In this document: piece after piece, positions 1-6,869 of the stretch
Position numbering within the stretch: the stretch's first letter is position 1
How the letters are laid out: each line of letters opens with the position of its first letter
Assembly: GCA_016781485.1 (NCBI GenBank)
Contig: JADDQH010000020.1
Span: 1 to 40,492, forward strand
Reading direction: 5' to 3'
Source: Chloroflexota bacterium
GTDB lineage: Bacteria > Chloroflexota > Limnocylindria > Limnocylindrales > CSP1-4
DNA: 40,492 bases
Notes under the pieces: generated by a model
Databases searched by the model: none
Told to the model about the DNA's origin: nothing
The model's input: only the letters and a program-made list of their open reading frames with translations
Translations under genes and position numbers: made by a program

Positions 1-42
1 GAGGTGGCCGCGACCCTGAGCGACTCCGCGAGTCGCCGCTAG
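1..42 (+). CDS. Possible C-terminal end of a gene entering from the left edge
   Basis: The first frame is open from the window edge to a TAG at 40-42, encoding 13 residues (E-V-A-A-T-L-S-D-S-A-S-R-R). Third positions are mostly G or C, as in real genes here. Only the tail is visible, so no function can be given, and it could be a chance open frame. Confidence 0.2.
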   Translation, partial: EVAATLSDSASRR

Positions 43-276
43 CTCCAGGCAGGCGCAATCCGAAAAAGACCACGTTCAAAGACGCACGCCTTCGACGTCA
101 TCGTCACCGTCGCCCTCGGGTCGACACCGCTTGTCGAGAGCGAGGTCCTCTCGGGGATCTGGCAGCAGGGCATCGAGCGGCTCGCACAGATCGAAGCGGT
201 GGTCCTGGAAAACGGATGGGATGATCCCGACAATGCGTCGTTCAGACACCGCCAGCGTCAGCCGATCACGGGGTGA
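43..276 (+). pseudogene. Coding-like remnant without a start codon
   Basis: The frame following the edge stop is open to TGA at 274-276. From about position 88 it reads like protein: hydrophobic AFDVIVTVALGSTP, then an acidic helix-like stretch (GIWQQGIERLAQIEAVV), ending near WDDPDNASF. Codons have strong G/C third positions. There is no ATG, GTG or TTG at a sensible place, and the 5' part (43-87) is basic and non-protein-like. It overlaps tail-to-tail with the minus-strand gene at 266. I do not recognise a family. It may be a 3' fragment left by a deletion, or a frame shadow. Confidence 0.25.
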
Positions 277-724
277 TGCCTGTTGTGTCGACATTGACGT
301 AAATGGTCCGTTCGGTGGCGCTCACGACGCAGACCACTCCTGTCCCCTCATCCGGAGTTACGAGGGGCGGACCGACCGGTCCGTTCTCGTCGACTCGTCC
401 GCCGCCGCCCGCAACCCCCGGCAGCTTCACGCGGCCTCGGAAGGCGACGACGAACACCCGTTCGTCGGTGTGGAGCTCCGGCGACAGGCCCATCCGCGGG
501 ATGTGCTTGCGGTAGTCGCGGGCCGTCATCTCGAACTATGCCAGCACCTGTCCTGGGTTGCCGAGGGCGCAACGAGCGAGCCGCGAGTCAGGCGTCGGCG
601 GCGCGGTTGCGCGGGCGAGGCCGGGGGAGGGCTGGGGCGGCGTCGTCGCCGCGGGGGCGGCGATCGCGAGGGCGCCGAGGATCGTTCCGATAACGACCGA
701 TGCGGTGAGAAGCGACTTCGTCAT
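266..724 (-). pseudogene. Small secreted protein interrupted by an in-frame amber codon
   Basis: Starting at ATG 724-722, with an AGGAGG ribosome site about 8 bases upstream, the frame encodes a signal peptide (MTKSLLTASVVIGTILGALA, cleavage near APA-AT), then a Pro/Thr linker, and reaches TAG at 538-536 after 62 residues. The same frame resumes without a shift: F-E, then ATG 529-527 and 87 more residues that look fully coding (TARDYRKHIPRMG, a VFVV strand, a Gly-rich loop, VVCVVSATERTIYVNVD) up to 266. A single TAT/TAC-to-TAG change would explain this. Read through, the product would be an exported protein of about 152 residues. Alternatives are two overlapping genes, reinitiation at ATG 529, or a sequencing error. 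Family unknown. Confidence 0.55.
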
Positions 725-982
725 CACGAACGCCTCCTGGCGCCGGAACGGCGATGGCTTGCCGTAGCACGCGGACCCGAACACGGCTCACGTCGCCGCA
801 AGACAGCCCGGGACAGTACTGAGACGTGTCTCGAAGCCGTTAGTTCCGACGGGGTGATCGACGAGATTGCGAAGGGCTGAGGCCGCTGTCCCGGTTCCTG
901 TCAGAGGCCGACCTCGCGATCCCGGCCCCCGGGAGGGGTGGTACGCTCCGCCCGATCGAGCCAGCGAGCGACGAAGGAGGTG

Positions 983-1048
983 ATGTCCATGACCCGACTG
1001 ATCGAACCGCGTCGCGCGCTGCCGGAGCCTCTACCCGCTCGATCCTGA
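983..1048 (+). CDS. 21-residue open frame behind a strong ribosome site
   Basis: ATG 983 (or ATG 989) lies just after AAGGAGGTGAT at 974-984, one of the strongest Shine-Dalgarno sequences in the window. The frame MSMTRLIEPRRALPEPLPAR ends at TGA 1046-1048. A -10-like TACGCT lies near 952. The truncated GNAT frame starts 45 bases downstream. It could be a leader peptide or the 5' stub of a gene whose body has been lost. No family recognised. Confidence 0.3.
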   Translation: MSMTRLIEPRRALPEPLPARS

Positions 1049-1093
1049 CCACGGGGTCTCCGCGCGCTGTGGCGCGTCCTTGAGGAGACTCCC

Positions 1094-1345
1094 GTGATCC
1101 ACGTCCGTTCCATCGCGGTCGACGAGCTCGACGACTTCGCCTCGCTCGGCGGCCACGAGCGCACCCTTCGCCCAGCCTTGGCACGCCTCTGGGAACAGGC
1201 CGAAAGTCGACCCGAGTGGTGCTTTGTCGCAGAGGACGACGGCCGCCCCGTCGCCCGCCTGGCGCTCGCTTCCGACCCGGCCCCTACCGCACTGCGCGAG
1301 TTCGTATGGCACTACCGCCGCGAGATCGCCGGCCCGGGCTGGTGA
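1094..1345 (+). pseudogene. Truncated N-terminus of a GNAT-type acetyltransferase
   Basis: GTG 1094 has GAGGAG at 1083-1088. The 83 residues begin MIHVRSIAVDELDDFASLG and contain RPEWCFVAEDDGRPVARLAL. That is the first strand-helix and the beta2-beta3 hairpin typical of longer GNAT proteins; the two-domain GNAT at 14838-15548 is a larger relative in the same window. The reading frame stops just after EFVWHYRREIAGPGW, before the acetyl-CoA-binding motif, so the product could not be a complete GNAT. It is either a pseudogene or the relic of a rearrangement: an unrelated APH-like scrap follows directly. Confidence 0.5.
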
Positions 1346-1350
1346 CGCCG

Positions 1351-1420
1351 CCGCCCGTGAGCGGTGATCGAGTCACCGGGATCGTCGACTGGAGAGGTGG
1401 CTGCGCAGGTCCCATCCGCC
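1351..1420 (+). pseudogene. Scrap resembling an APH-family C-terminal motif
   Basis: In the frame through about 1360-1410 the DNA reads GDRVTGIVDWRGGCAGPI. This resembles the metal-binding segment of aminoglycoside-phosphotransferase-like kinases (compare ITAVLDWGSALYGDP in the intact gene at 2121-3077). Nothing else of the domain is visible on either side. It is short enough to be chance. The rest of 1346-1618 holds no gene I can support. Confidence 0.25.
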
Positions 1421-1618
1421 CGGCTCCGAGACGACGGCCAGCGAAAGTCGAAAAGTCGCCACGGCGGCGGCGCGCGACCCGTCGGACCGTCCGCGATGTC
1501 CTGATGCTAACTTCGCCCGCGATGACATCGAGCAGGTACCAAGGGCGGCAGCAGACGGCGAGCGGGCGTACGCGAAAGCGCAGTGGGGGCGGACAGCGGT
1601 GTGGCAAGGACCGACGCA

Positions 1619-2092
1619 ATGACGAGCGCTGACATCACCCGCGATGCCGTCCGCGTGCTTTTGCTCGACGAGTCGGACCGCGTGCTCCTCGTCCGGTTCT
1701 GGGACGGTGATCGGTCGTGGTGGTGTACGCCCGGCGGAGGGGTCGCGGGAGGAGAGAGCGACGAGCAGGCGGCGCGTCGAGAGATCCGTGAAGAAACGGG
1801 GCTCGAAGCCTTCGAACTCGGGCCTTGCGTCTGGATGCGCCGACACGTGGGGATCTTTCGTGGGCAGCCTTTCGACCAACGCGAGAAGGTCTTCCTCGCT
1901 CGTGTCCCCAGCTTCACGCCACACCCATCGGACGTTGGTGCCGTCGAGCACGAGTCGGACGACATGCGCTGGTGGAGGCTCGACGAGCTCGAGGCTACGG
2001 GCGAGGCGACCGCTCCGCGGGACCTGCCCGCACTCGTTCGACGGCTCCTGTCTCATGGGCCGCCAGATGCTCCCCTGGCTGTCGGCGTCTAA
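1619..2092 (+). CDS. Nudix hydrolase
   Basis: Cleaves nucleoside diphosphates linked to another group; the substrate cannot be told from the sequence. The Nudix box is complete: GGGVAGGESDEQAARREI followed by REETGLE, matching GX5EX7REUXEEXGU, at about residues 37-60. N-terminal strands (RVLLLDESDRVLLVRFW) and a C-terminal WWRLDEL segment are typical. I chose ATG 1619 (MTSADITRD); a GTG at 1583 would add 12 residues of poor character. At about 157 residues it is normal length for a single-domain Nudix protein. It is followed after 28 bases by the phosphotransferase gene on the same strand, so the two may be co-transcribed. Confidence 0.9.
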   Translation: MTSADITRDAVRVLLLDESDRVLLVRFWDGDRSWWCTPGGGVAGGESDEQAARREIREETGLEAFELGPCVWMRRHVGIFRGQPFDQREKVFLARVPSFTPHPSDVGAVEHESDDMRWWRLDELEATGEATAPRDLPALVRRLLSHGPPDAPLAVGV

Positions 2093-2120
2093 CGCGAACT
2101 ACCTCATCGCCCCCCGATCG

Positions 2121-3077
2121 ATGACGGGCGAAGGGACGCATCCACCGACACCCCTCGCGCCGATCAGGGACTTCCTAACGAGTCATCTCGGCCCCATCAC
2201 CGGGCTGCGTCCGCTCGGTGCCGGGGCTTGGTCGCGCGCATACGCGTTCCGGTGCGGGGACGCCGACCTCGTCGTCCGCTTCGGGGCCCTCATCGAGGAC
2301 TTCTGCAAGGATCGTCTGGCGGCGCAGTGGGCTTCGCCGGTGTTGCCGATCCCACGGATCATCGAACTCGGGGAGTGCGACATCGCGGACGCCGGACGTT
2401 TCTTCGCCATCTCCGAGCGCGCCCGCGGCAGCTTCCTCGAGGAGATGTCACCGGCTCGCGTCGGCCGCGCGCTACCGTCGTTGTTCGAGACGCTTGACGC
2501 CCTCCGCGAGGTCGAGGTGGCGCGCGAGGCGGGCTTCGGGCTGTGGGACGCTGAAGGGCGCGGGTCAAGTGCTTCCTGGCGCGAGGCATTGCTGTCGGTC
2601 GCCGATGATCCGCCGGGGCGGCGGATCCATGGATGGCGCCGGCGGCTGGCGGCGGACCCGCAGCTCGAAGACCTGTACGAGCAAGGTGTCGCGGCGCTCG
2701 CCGCACTCGTCCCGGCGTGTCCGGAGATCCAGCACGTCGTCCATTCGGATCTCCCGAACCGCAACGTGCTCGTCGCCCAGGACCGCATCACCGCGGTCCT
2801 CGACTGGGGCTCGGCCTTGTACGGTGACCCGCTCTACGACATCGCCTGGCTCATCTTCTGGGCGCCGTGGCATCCGGGGCTCGCCGCGCACGACATCCGC
2901 GCCGCCGCCTACACGCACCTCGCCGCAAGGGGTTTCGATCTCGCCGCGTTCGACGAGCGTCTCCGCTGCTACCAACTCCACATCGGCCTCGACTCGCAGT
3001 CGTACAACTGCTACATCGGGGACCTCGAAACGGCGCTGATCGTGGCGCGGCAGACCCTGGCGGTAGTCGACCCGTAG
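2121..3077 (+). CDS. Aminoglycoside/hygromycin phosphotransferase-like kinase
   Basis: A 318-residue protein-kinase-fold small-molecule kinase. A glycine-rich ATP loop (LGAGAWSRAYAF, near residue 33) is followed by VVRFG with the strand preceding the ATP-binding region. The Brenner-type catalytic motif is HSDLPNRNVLV and the metal-binding motif is VLDWGSALYGDPLYD. The central FAISERARGSFLEEM resembles the hygromycin-B-kinase-like subgroup. Start chosen at ATG 2121; the frame is open further upstream but that sequence is the shadow of the Nudix gene. Many chromosomal members do not confer resistance and their substrates are unknown, so antibiotic inactivation is only a possibility. Confidence 0.9.
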   Translation: MTGEGTHPPTPLAPIRDFLTSHLGPITGLRPLGAGAWSRAYAFRCGDADLVVRFGALIEDFCKDRLAAQWASPVLPIPRIIELGECDIADAGRFFAISERARGSFLEEMSPARVGRALPSLFETLDALREVEVAREAGFGLWDAEGRGSSASWREALLSVADDPPGRRIHGWRRRLAADPQLEDLYEQGVAALAALVPACPEIQHVVHSDLPNRNVLVAQDRITAVLDWGSALYGDPLYDIAWLIFWAPWHPGLAAHDIRAAAYTHLAARGFDLAAFDERLRCYQLHIGLDSQSYNCYIGDLETALIVARQTLAVVDP

Positions 3078-3266
3078 ATCAGCTGGACCGCGCCTCCTAC
3101 CCGCTGAAGCAGCATCGGCGGAGACTCAGCAGCCGGCCGAACGCACACCGGGACCGTCGCCCTCGCCGGGCTTCTCGGCCCATTGCGGCCCAACGGCATC
3201 AACGACGCGTCCAGAGGTTCTACCAGGATGCAGGTGCAGGCGATCGGCGGCATCATCATCAGGAAG

Positions 3267-4358
3267 ATGACCGCCGCAGACCTCGGAACGCTCCATCCGA
3301 CACGCCACTGGCACCCGCTCGATGACGGGCGGATCCAGTGCGACGTCTGCCCGCGCGCCTGCAAGCTGAACGAGGGTCAGCGCGGGATGTGCTTCGTGCG
3401 CGCGCGGGCCGGAGACGCGATCGTGCTCACGAGCTACGGACGGTCGTCAGGCTTCTGCGTCGACCCGATCGAGAAGAAGCCCCTCAACCACTTCCTTCCG
3501 GGTAGCTCGGTCCTTTCCTTCGGCACCGCCGGCTGCAACCTTGCCTGCCGCTTCTGTCAGAACTGGGACATCTCGAAGTCGCGCGAGATGGACACACTCG
3601 CGGACGCCGCCTCGCCCGAGGGGATCGCGAAGGCGGCGGAGCGGCTCGGCTGTAGGAGCGTCGCCTTCACCTACAACGACCCGGTCGTGTTCATGGAGTA
3701 CGCGATCGACGTGGCCGACGCGTGCCGCGCGCGAGGGATCCGGGCCGTCGCGGTGAGCGCGGGGTACATGGAACCAGCCGCGCGCGCGGACTTCTACTCC
3801 CACATCGACGCGGCGAACATCGACCTGAAGGGGTTCACCGAGGGGTTCTATGCCGAGCTCGCGGCGGGCCGACTCGCGCCCGTCCTCGACACGCTCCGGT
3901 ATCTCCGCCACGAGACGGACGTCTGGTTCGAGATCACGAACCTGCTGATCCCGGGTCGGAACGACTCCGACGAGGAGCTCGACGCGATGACCCGCTGGAT
4001 CGTCGGGGAGCTAGGGCCCGACGTCCCTGTGCACTTCACCGCGTTCCACCCGGACTACCGGATGCTCGACGTGCCGCCGACCCCTCCGGACACCCTTCGC
4101 CGCGCTCGGCTCATCGCGCTTTCGAATGGGGTGCGGTACGCCTACACCGGGAACGTCCACGACCGCGACGGCCAGAGCACGCGGTGCCACGGTTGCGCGA
4201 GCGTCGTCATCGAGCGCGATTGGTACGAGCTCGGGCGGTGGCGACTGGGAGAAGACGGGCGGTGCGAGTCGTGCAGGACGACGGTGCCGGGCGTCTTCGA
4301 AGATCGACCTCGCCGGTGGGGTGCTCGTCGCCTTCCGATCGTGCTCTCCGGTCGCTGA
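3267..4358 (+). CDS. amrS: AmmeMemoRadiSam-system radical SAM enzyme (AmrS-like)
   Basis: A 363-residue radical SAM protein. The [4Fe-4S]/SAM motif is CNLACRFCQNW (C-x3-C-x2-C). It is preceded by the family's N-terminal cysteine knot (CDVCPRACKL, then GQRGMCFVR) and a conserved segment VDPIEKKPLNHFLPG. A C-terminal zinc-ribbon-like part has paired CxxC motifs (CHGC and CESC). Other hallmarks are AFTYNDPVVFMEYA, ANIDLKGF and HFTAFHPDYRM. ATG 3267 with AGGAAG upstream gives the usual N-terminus; the frame is open back to 3183 without good protein character. In many genomes this enzyme sits beside AMMECR1 and Memo genes; here neither is next to it. Its exact reaction is not settled to my knowledge. 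Confidence 0.92.
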   Translation: MTAADLGTLHPTRHWHPLDDGRIQCDVCPRACKLNEGQRGMCFVRARAGDAIVLTSYGRSSGFCVDPIEKKPLNHFLPGSSVLSFGTAGCNLACRFCQNWDISKSREMDTLADAASPEGIAKAAERLGCRSVAFTYNDPVVFMEYAIDVADACRARGIRAVAVSAGYMEPAARADFYSHIDAANIDLKGFTEGFYAELAAGRLAPVLDTLRYLRHETDVWFEITNLLIPGRNDSDEELDAMTRWIVGELGPDVPVHFTAFHPDYRMLDVPPTPPDTLRRARLIALSNGVRYAYTGNVHDRDGQSTRCHGCASVVIERDWYELGRWRLGEDGRCESCRTTVPGVFEDRPRRWGARRLPIVLSGR

Positions 4359-4531
4359 GGGCAGGACCGTCTCCGGACGGACCGCCGCCGTAGTAGTCGA
4401 CGTCCTGCGTACTGTCTAAACGCTGAGGCGGCCCCGTGGGTGCGAAGTCGTCCCCGCCGATGGTCCCGCGCTCGACCCTGCCCAGCTCCCAGGTGTCTGT
4501 TCTCGTCCCCACGCGGCGATACTCATCACCC

Positions 4532-5056
4532 ATGGCTGCTCCTCGTCTCTCCACGGATCGTCTGGACCTCTCGCCTCTCACCGAGGACGACCAGCCCGGC
4601 GACTTCGTAGACGTCTTCGATAGCAACCCCGAGTTCGTCGATGCCTCGGAGTCGTTCGTCGGCAAACGGAGCTATACGGAGGACGAGGTGGCGCGTTTCC
4701 TGTGGCAGGAGTCGGTGCGCGAGAACTCGTGGTGCCTCGCGATCCGTCTTCGTGAGACCGGGTCGATCGTCGGGATCAGCGCTGCGCTGGTGCCGAACCC
4801 GGATGACGGCGTCCCCTGGATCGGGCTCCTGTTACTCGATTCGAGGTACCAGCGACAGGGGCTCGGGCAAGAGGCGGCCGCGGCGCTGGTGGGGGCGATC
4901 GCGGAGGAGGGAGCCGACCGGATCAGGCTGAACGTGCTGATGGCGCAGCCGGACGCACGGCGGCTGTGGGAAAGAGCCGGGTTTTCGGTGATCGACGAGA
5001 CGCGCGACGCGAACCACAGACCGGTGTGGACGATGGAAAAGCGCGTAGGGCGGTAG
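4532..5056 (+). CDS. GNAT family N-acetyltransferase (RimJ/RimL-like)
   Basis: A 174-residue single-domain acetyl-CoA-dependent acetyltransferase. It begins with the RimJ/L-type opening (LSTDRLDLSPLTEDD). It has the acetyl-CoA-binding motif A (LLLDSRYQRQGLGQEA, the R/QxxGxG loop) and the motif-B region (DARRLWERAGFSV). Start chosen at ATG 4532; an upstream GTG at 4436 would add a non-conserved Ser/Pro-rich stretch. It stands alone between AmrS and a gene-poor stretch. The acceptor substrate is unknown. Confidence 0.88.
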   Translation: MAAPRLSTDRLDLSPLTEDDQPGDFVDVFDSNPEFVDASESFVGKRSYTEDEVARFLWQESVRENSWCLAIRLRETGSIVGISAALVPNPDDGVPWIGLLLLDSRYQRQGLGQEAAAALVGAIAEEGADRIRLNVLMAQPDARRLWERAGFSVIDETRDANHRPVWTMEKRVGR

Positions 5057-5596
5057 TGCCGGGAGCGCGCGTCGGACGGAGATGAGTAGAAAGGGACGCG
5101 TCCTGTCTCTGCGAACGTGGGAGGCAGCTCGGCGCACCCTTGAGAAGGGGGGTCACGCGCCTCGGCAGGACGGTTACCGATAGCTGGAAAGATGTCGGGC
5201 CCAGACCCGTAGCGTCGTCAGAGACGCGAGACGCGGGTCGGTGTGGCCGAAGAGCCGCGGCCACTCGGCGTCATACGCGACGAGGGTCGCCCACGGTCTC
5301 CCACCGAACGAGATCCTACGGGTCGGTCGTCCGGTGCCCGCCGCGCCGCAAGCAAGGCGACTCCGCGCGTGAGGCGGTGCAGTGGGGTCTTGCCCAGTTG
5401 CACTAGCTCCTCGTGGCCGTGATGCTCGCGGCGTGGGTGCTGACCGGGATGAGGTCGGCGAACACGACGCCGAGCGGCCCGCGGTGTGGGAGCCAGACCG
5501 GAAAGGTTCTCCCGTCAGTACCAGCGAAAGGGGGGATGCGAGCGACCTTCACCGCTGCCTCCGTAACCTCGACGGAACCAAGTGGGGAGAACTTCG
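5057..5596. other. Gene-poor stretch of about 540 bases
   Basis: No intact gene is supported here. Several open frames exist on both strands, but they are Arg/Ser/Pro-rich and contradict each other. The only protein-like segment is on the minus strand, listed separately (5174-5320). The 3' end (about 5570-5596) holds the ribosome site of the excalibur-like gene. Confidence 0.5.
5174..5320 (-). pseudogene. Possible GrpB-family N-terminal fragment
   Basis: On the minus strand a frame ending at TAA 5176-5174 reads ISFGGRPWATLVAYDAEWPR, then LFGHTDPRLASL. The VAYDAEWPRLF piece resembles the N-terminal opening of GrpB/UPF0157 proteins, a family that also has a copy at 39752-40225. No start codon precedes it and it stops after about 45 residues, so if real it is a remnant. 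The match is by eye and short. Confidence 0.25.
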
Positions 5597-5992
5597 ATGA
5601 AACGACTTCTTTCGGCGGCGTCGGTCGCCCTCGCCCTCGCGCTGTTCGCCGGATCACCCGTGCTGGCGCAGGAGGACAAGGACTGCAGAGACTTCCAGTT
5701 CCAGGAAGACGCTCAGGCGTGGCACGAGGACCATCCTGAGGACCGGCTCGACAACCCTGACCCGGACAACAAGGCCTGCGAACACCTGCCGAGCCGCGGC
5801 GACAACGGTGGCGGCGGCGGCGGTGGTGGTGGCAACGGCGGTGGCGGCGAACAGGGCGGGGGAGACGAAGGCGGCACGATGCCGGACTCCTCGACGCTCC
5901 CTGTGCCTGTCTCGGCACCGCTTCCGCTCGGCGCGCTCGCGGTAGCAGCGCTCGGTGGCATCTTCGCCCTTCGGCGGCGACTGAACGAGTAA
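5597..5992 (+). CDS. Secreted excalibur-like, Gly-rich, C-terminally anchored surface protein
   Basis: Signal peptide MKRLLSAASVALALALFAGS is cleaved after VLA-QED. Residues about 24-60 (DKDCRDFQFQEDAQAWHEDH, then a DNPDPDNKACEHL end) follow the pattern of the excalibur calcium-binding domain, DCxDFxxQxxAQ...D.D..G..CE. A glycine run of about 25 residues forms a flexible spacer. The C-terminus is STLPVPVSAPLPLGALAVAAL followed by RRRLNE: a Pro/Leu-rich sorting-like segment, one membrane span and an Arg-rich tail. It resembles a sortase-type signal but has no strict LPXTG. ATG 5597 has a GGGGAG site. A hairpin follows 15 bases after the stop. Probably displayed on the cell surface; partner unknown. 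Confidence 0.8.
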   Translation: MKRLLSAASVALALALFAGSPVLAQEDKDCRDFQFQEDAQAWHEDHPEDRLDNPDPDNKACEHLPSRGDNGGGGGGGGGNGGGGEQGGGDEGGTMPDSSTLPVPVSAPLPLGALAVAALGGIFALRRRLNE

Positions 5993-6005
5993 CGTCGGTC
6001 CTGGA

Positions 6006-6030
6006 CGGGCGGGGAATCTCGCCCCGCCCG
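6006..6030 (+). terminator. Hairpin terminator after the excalibur-like gene
   Basis: Perfect 9-bp stem CGGGCGGGG / CCCCGCCCG with a 7-base loop, 14 bases after the stop codon at 5992. No T-run follows, as is common for high-GC terminators. Confidence 0.6.
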
Positions 6031-6190
6031 CTCCGGGGATGGAGCGGTTGCCAGCACTCGCCGTGCTGCCGCTGACCGTCCCGGCGTCCGGCGGCCGATT
6101 GACGGAAAGCCAGAAGGTCTGGTCGAGTGGTGGGTGATGACGTCCGCGGTGAGGCGATGTCGCCAGTGCCGGCAGCGAGCGAGAGTTGAC

Positions 6191-6439
6191 GTGACTACCC
6201 CTGACGACGAGCAGTTGCGCCAGTGGGCTCGGGAGCGGCGGGCAAGACACCACCGGCAGGCCTTGAAGGGCGCGCTCGCGGTCGGCCTCCTCGTGCTCGC
6301 CATCGGTATCGTGCTGCTCCTGGCGAGCGAGACGACCACGCCGATGAGCTACGTATGGATCGCCGCCGCTGTGCTGTTCTGGGCCTCGGTCGCCTACGCG
6401 ACCGAGATGATCCGCCTGACGCTCTTCGGACGCGACTGA
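6191..6439 (+). CDS. Small two-span membrane protein
   Basis: From GTG 6191 the product is about 82 residues. It has a charged N-terminal helix (DDEQLRQWARERRARHH), a first membrane span (ALAVGLLVLAIGIVLLLA), a short loop, a second span (YVWIAAAVLFWASVAYA) and a short tail. ATG 6134 or 6137 in the same frame would add a basic Cys/Arg-rich stretch (RRCRQCRQRAR); I prefer GTG because the ORF becomes clean there and GAGAG precedes it. No family recognised. Topology suggests both ends in the cytoplasm. Confidence 0.6.
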   Translation: MTTPDDEQLRQWARERRARHHRQALKGALAVGLLVLAIGIVLLLASETTTPMSYVWIAAAVLFWASVAYATEMIRLTLFGRD

Positions 6440-6473
6440 GGCGGGTTGCGGCGCACTCTCGCGTCGGGAGGAC

Positions 6474-6766
6474 GTGCGACACGTCGAGGCTAGCGTGAGG
6501 AAACGAGAGGTGCGCCCTGTTGTAGCATCGGCTGGCGACGTAGCCGCTTGGCTGGCGCTGGCGGCAGAGGTAGAAGCTCTGTTCGGGGAACCCACGCCAA
6601 CCGACCCATCCTTCGTTCGCTTCCTGCTCAGGAACATCGAAAGGGCGACGGCGTGCGTCGTCCGCGAGGAGGAGGTCCACCTGGTTCTCGAATGGTGGCT
6701 GCAGTGACGTGGAGACCAGCACGCGGGCAGATCGGGTGCCTGGCCGTCGCTCGTCGCTCCCGGTGA
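6474..6766 (+). pseudogene. Frameshifted, 3'-truncated GNAT acetyltransferase
   Basis: The first frame encodes 77 residues with a GNAT-like N-terminus: VVASAGDVAAWLALAAEVEA, then LFGEPTPTDPSFVRFLLRN and ACVVREE. It runs off-family at about 6665 and stops at 6707. In the +1-shifted frame the protein continues naturally: GGPPGSRMVAAVTWRPARG, then QIGCLAVARRSR, which is the strand leading into the acetyl-CoA-binding loop. It hits TGA at 6764-6766 before that loop is complete. So there is one frameshift between about 6650 and 6690 and loss of the C-terminal third. The next 100 bases lead into the 3' end of the convergent gene. Non-functional unless the frameshift is a sequencing error. Confidence 0.65.
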
Positions 6767-6869
6767 TCGGGTGTCGGGACCTCCTAATGGAGTACGTCCT
6801 GGCTCAAGCCGCTCGCCGCTCAGACCACTCACAGTGCCCAGATCCCGCTGGACGTCTACGCGCGATCGC

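Noticed and set aside
131-880. Long plus-strand open frame of 249 residues
   Set aside because: Its composition is Arg/Ser/Gly-rich and it runs antisense to the secreted protein at 266-724, which has a ribosome site and signal peptide. Judged a shadow.
925-985. GGGTGGTACGCTCC resembling a T-box specifier/antiterminator motif
   Set aside because: The invariant TGGNACCGCG is not matched, no aminoacyl-tRNA-related gene follows, and no stem I architecture is evident.
5817-5860. GGC/GGT run as a possible simple repeat or CRISPR-like signal
   Set aside because: It is the Gly linker of the excalibur-like protein; no spaced direct repeats.
5403-5918. Minus-strand 171-residue frame
   Set aside because: Antisense to the excalibur-like gene; its Gly/Pro/Arg composition is the mirror of that gene's Gly-rich linker. 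The part over 5403-5590 looks partly protein-like but cannot be tied to a start.
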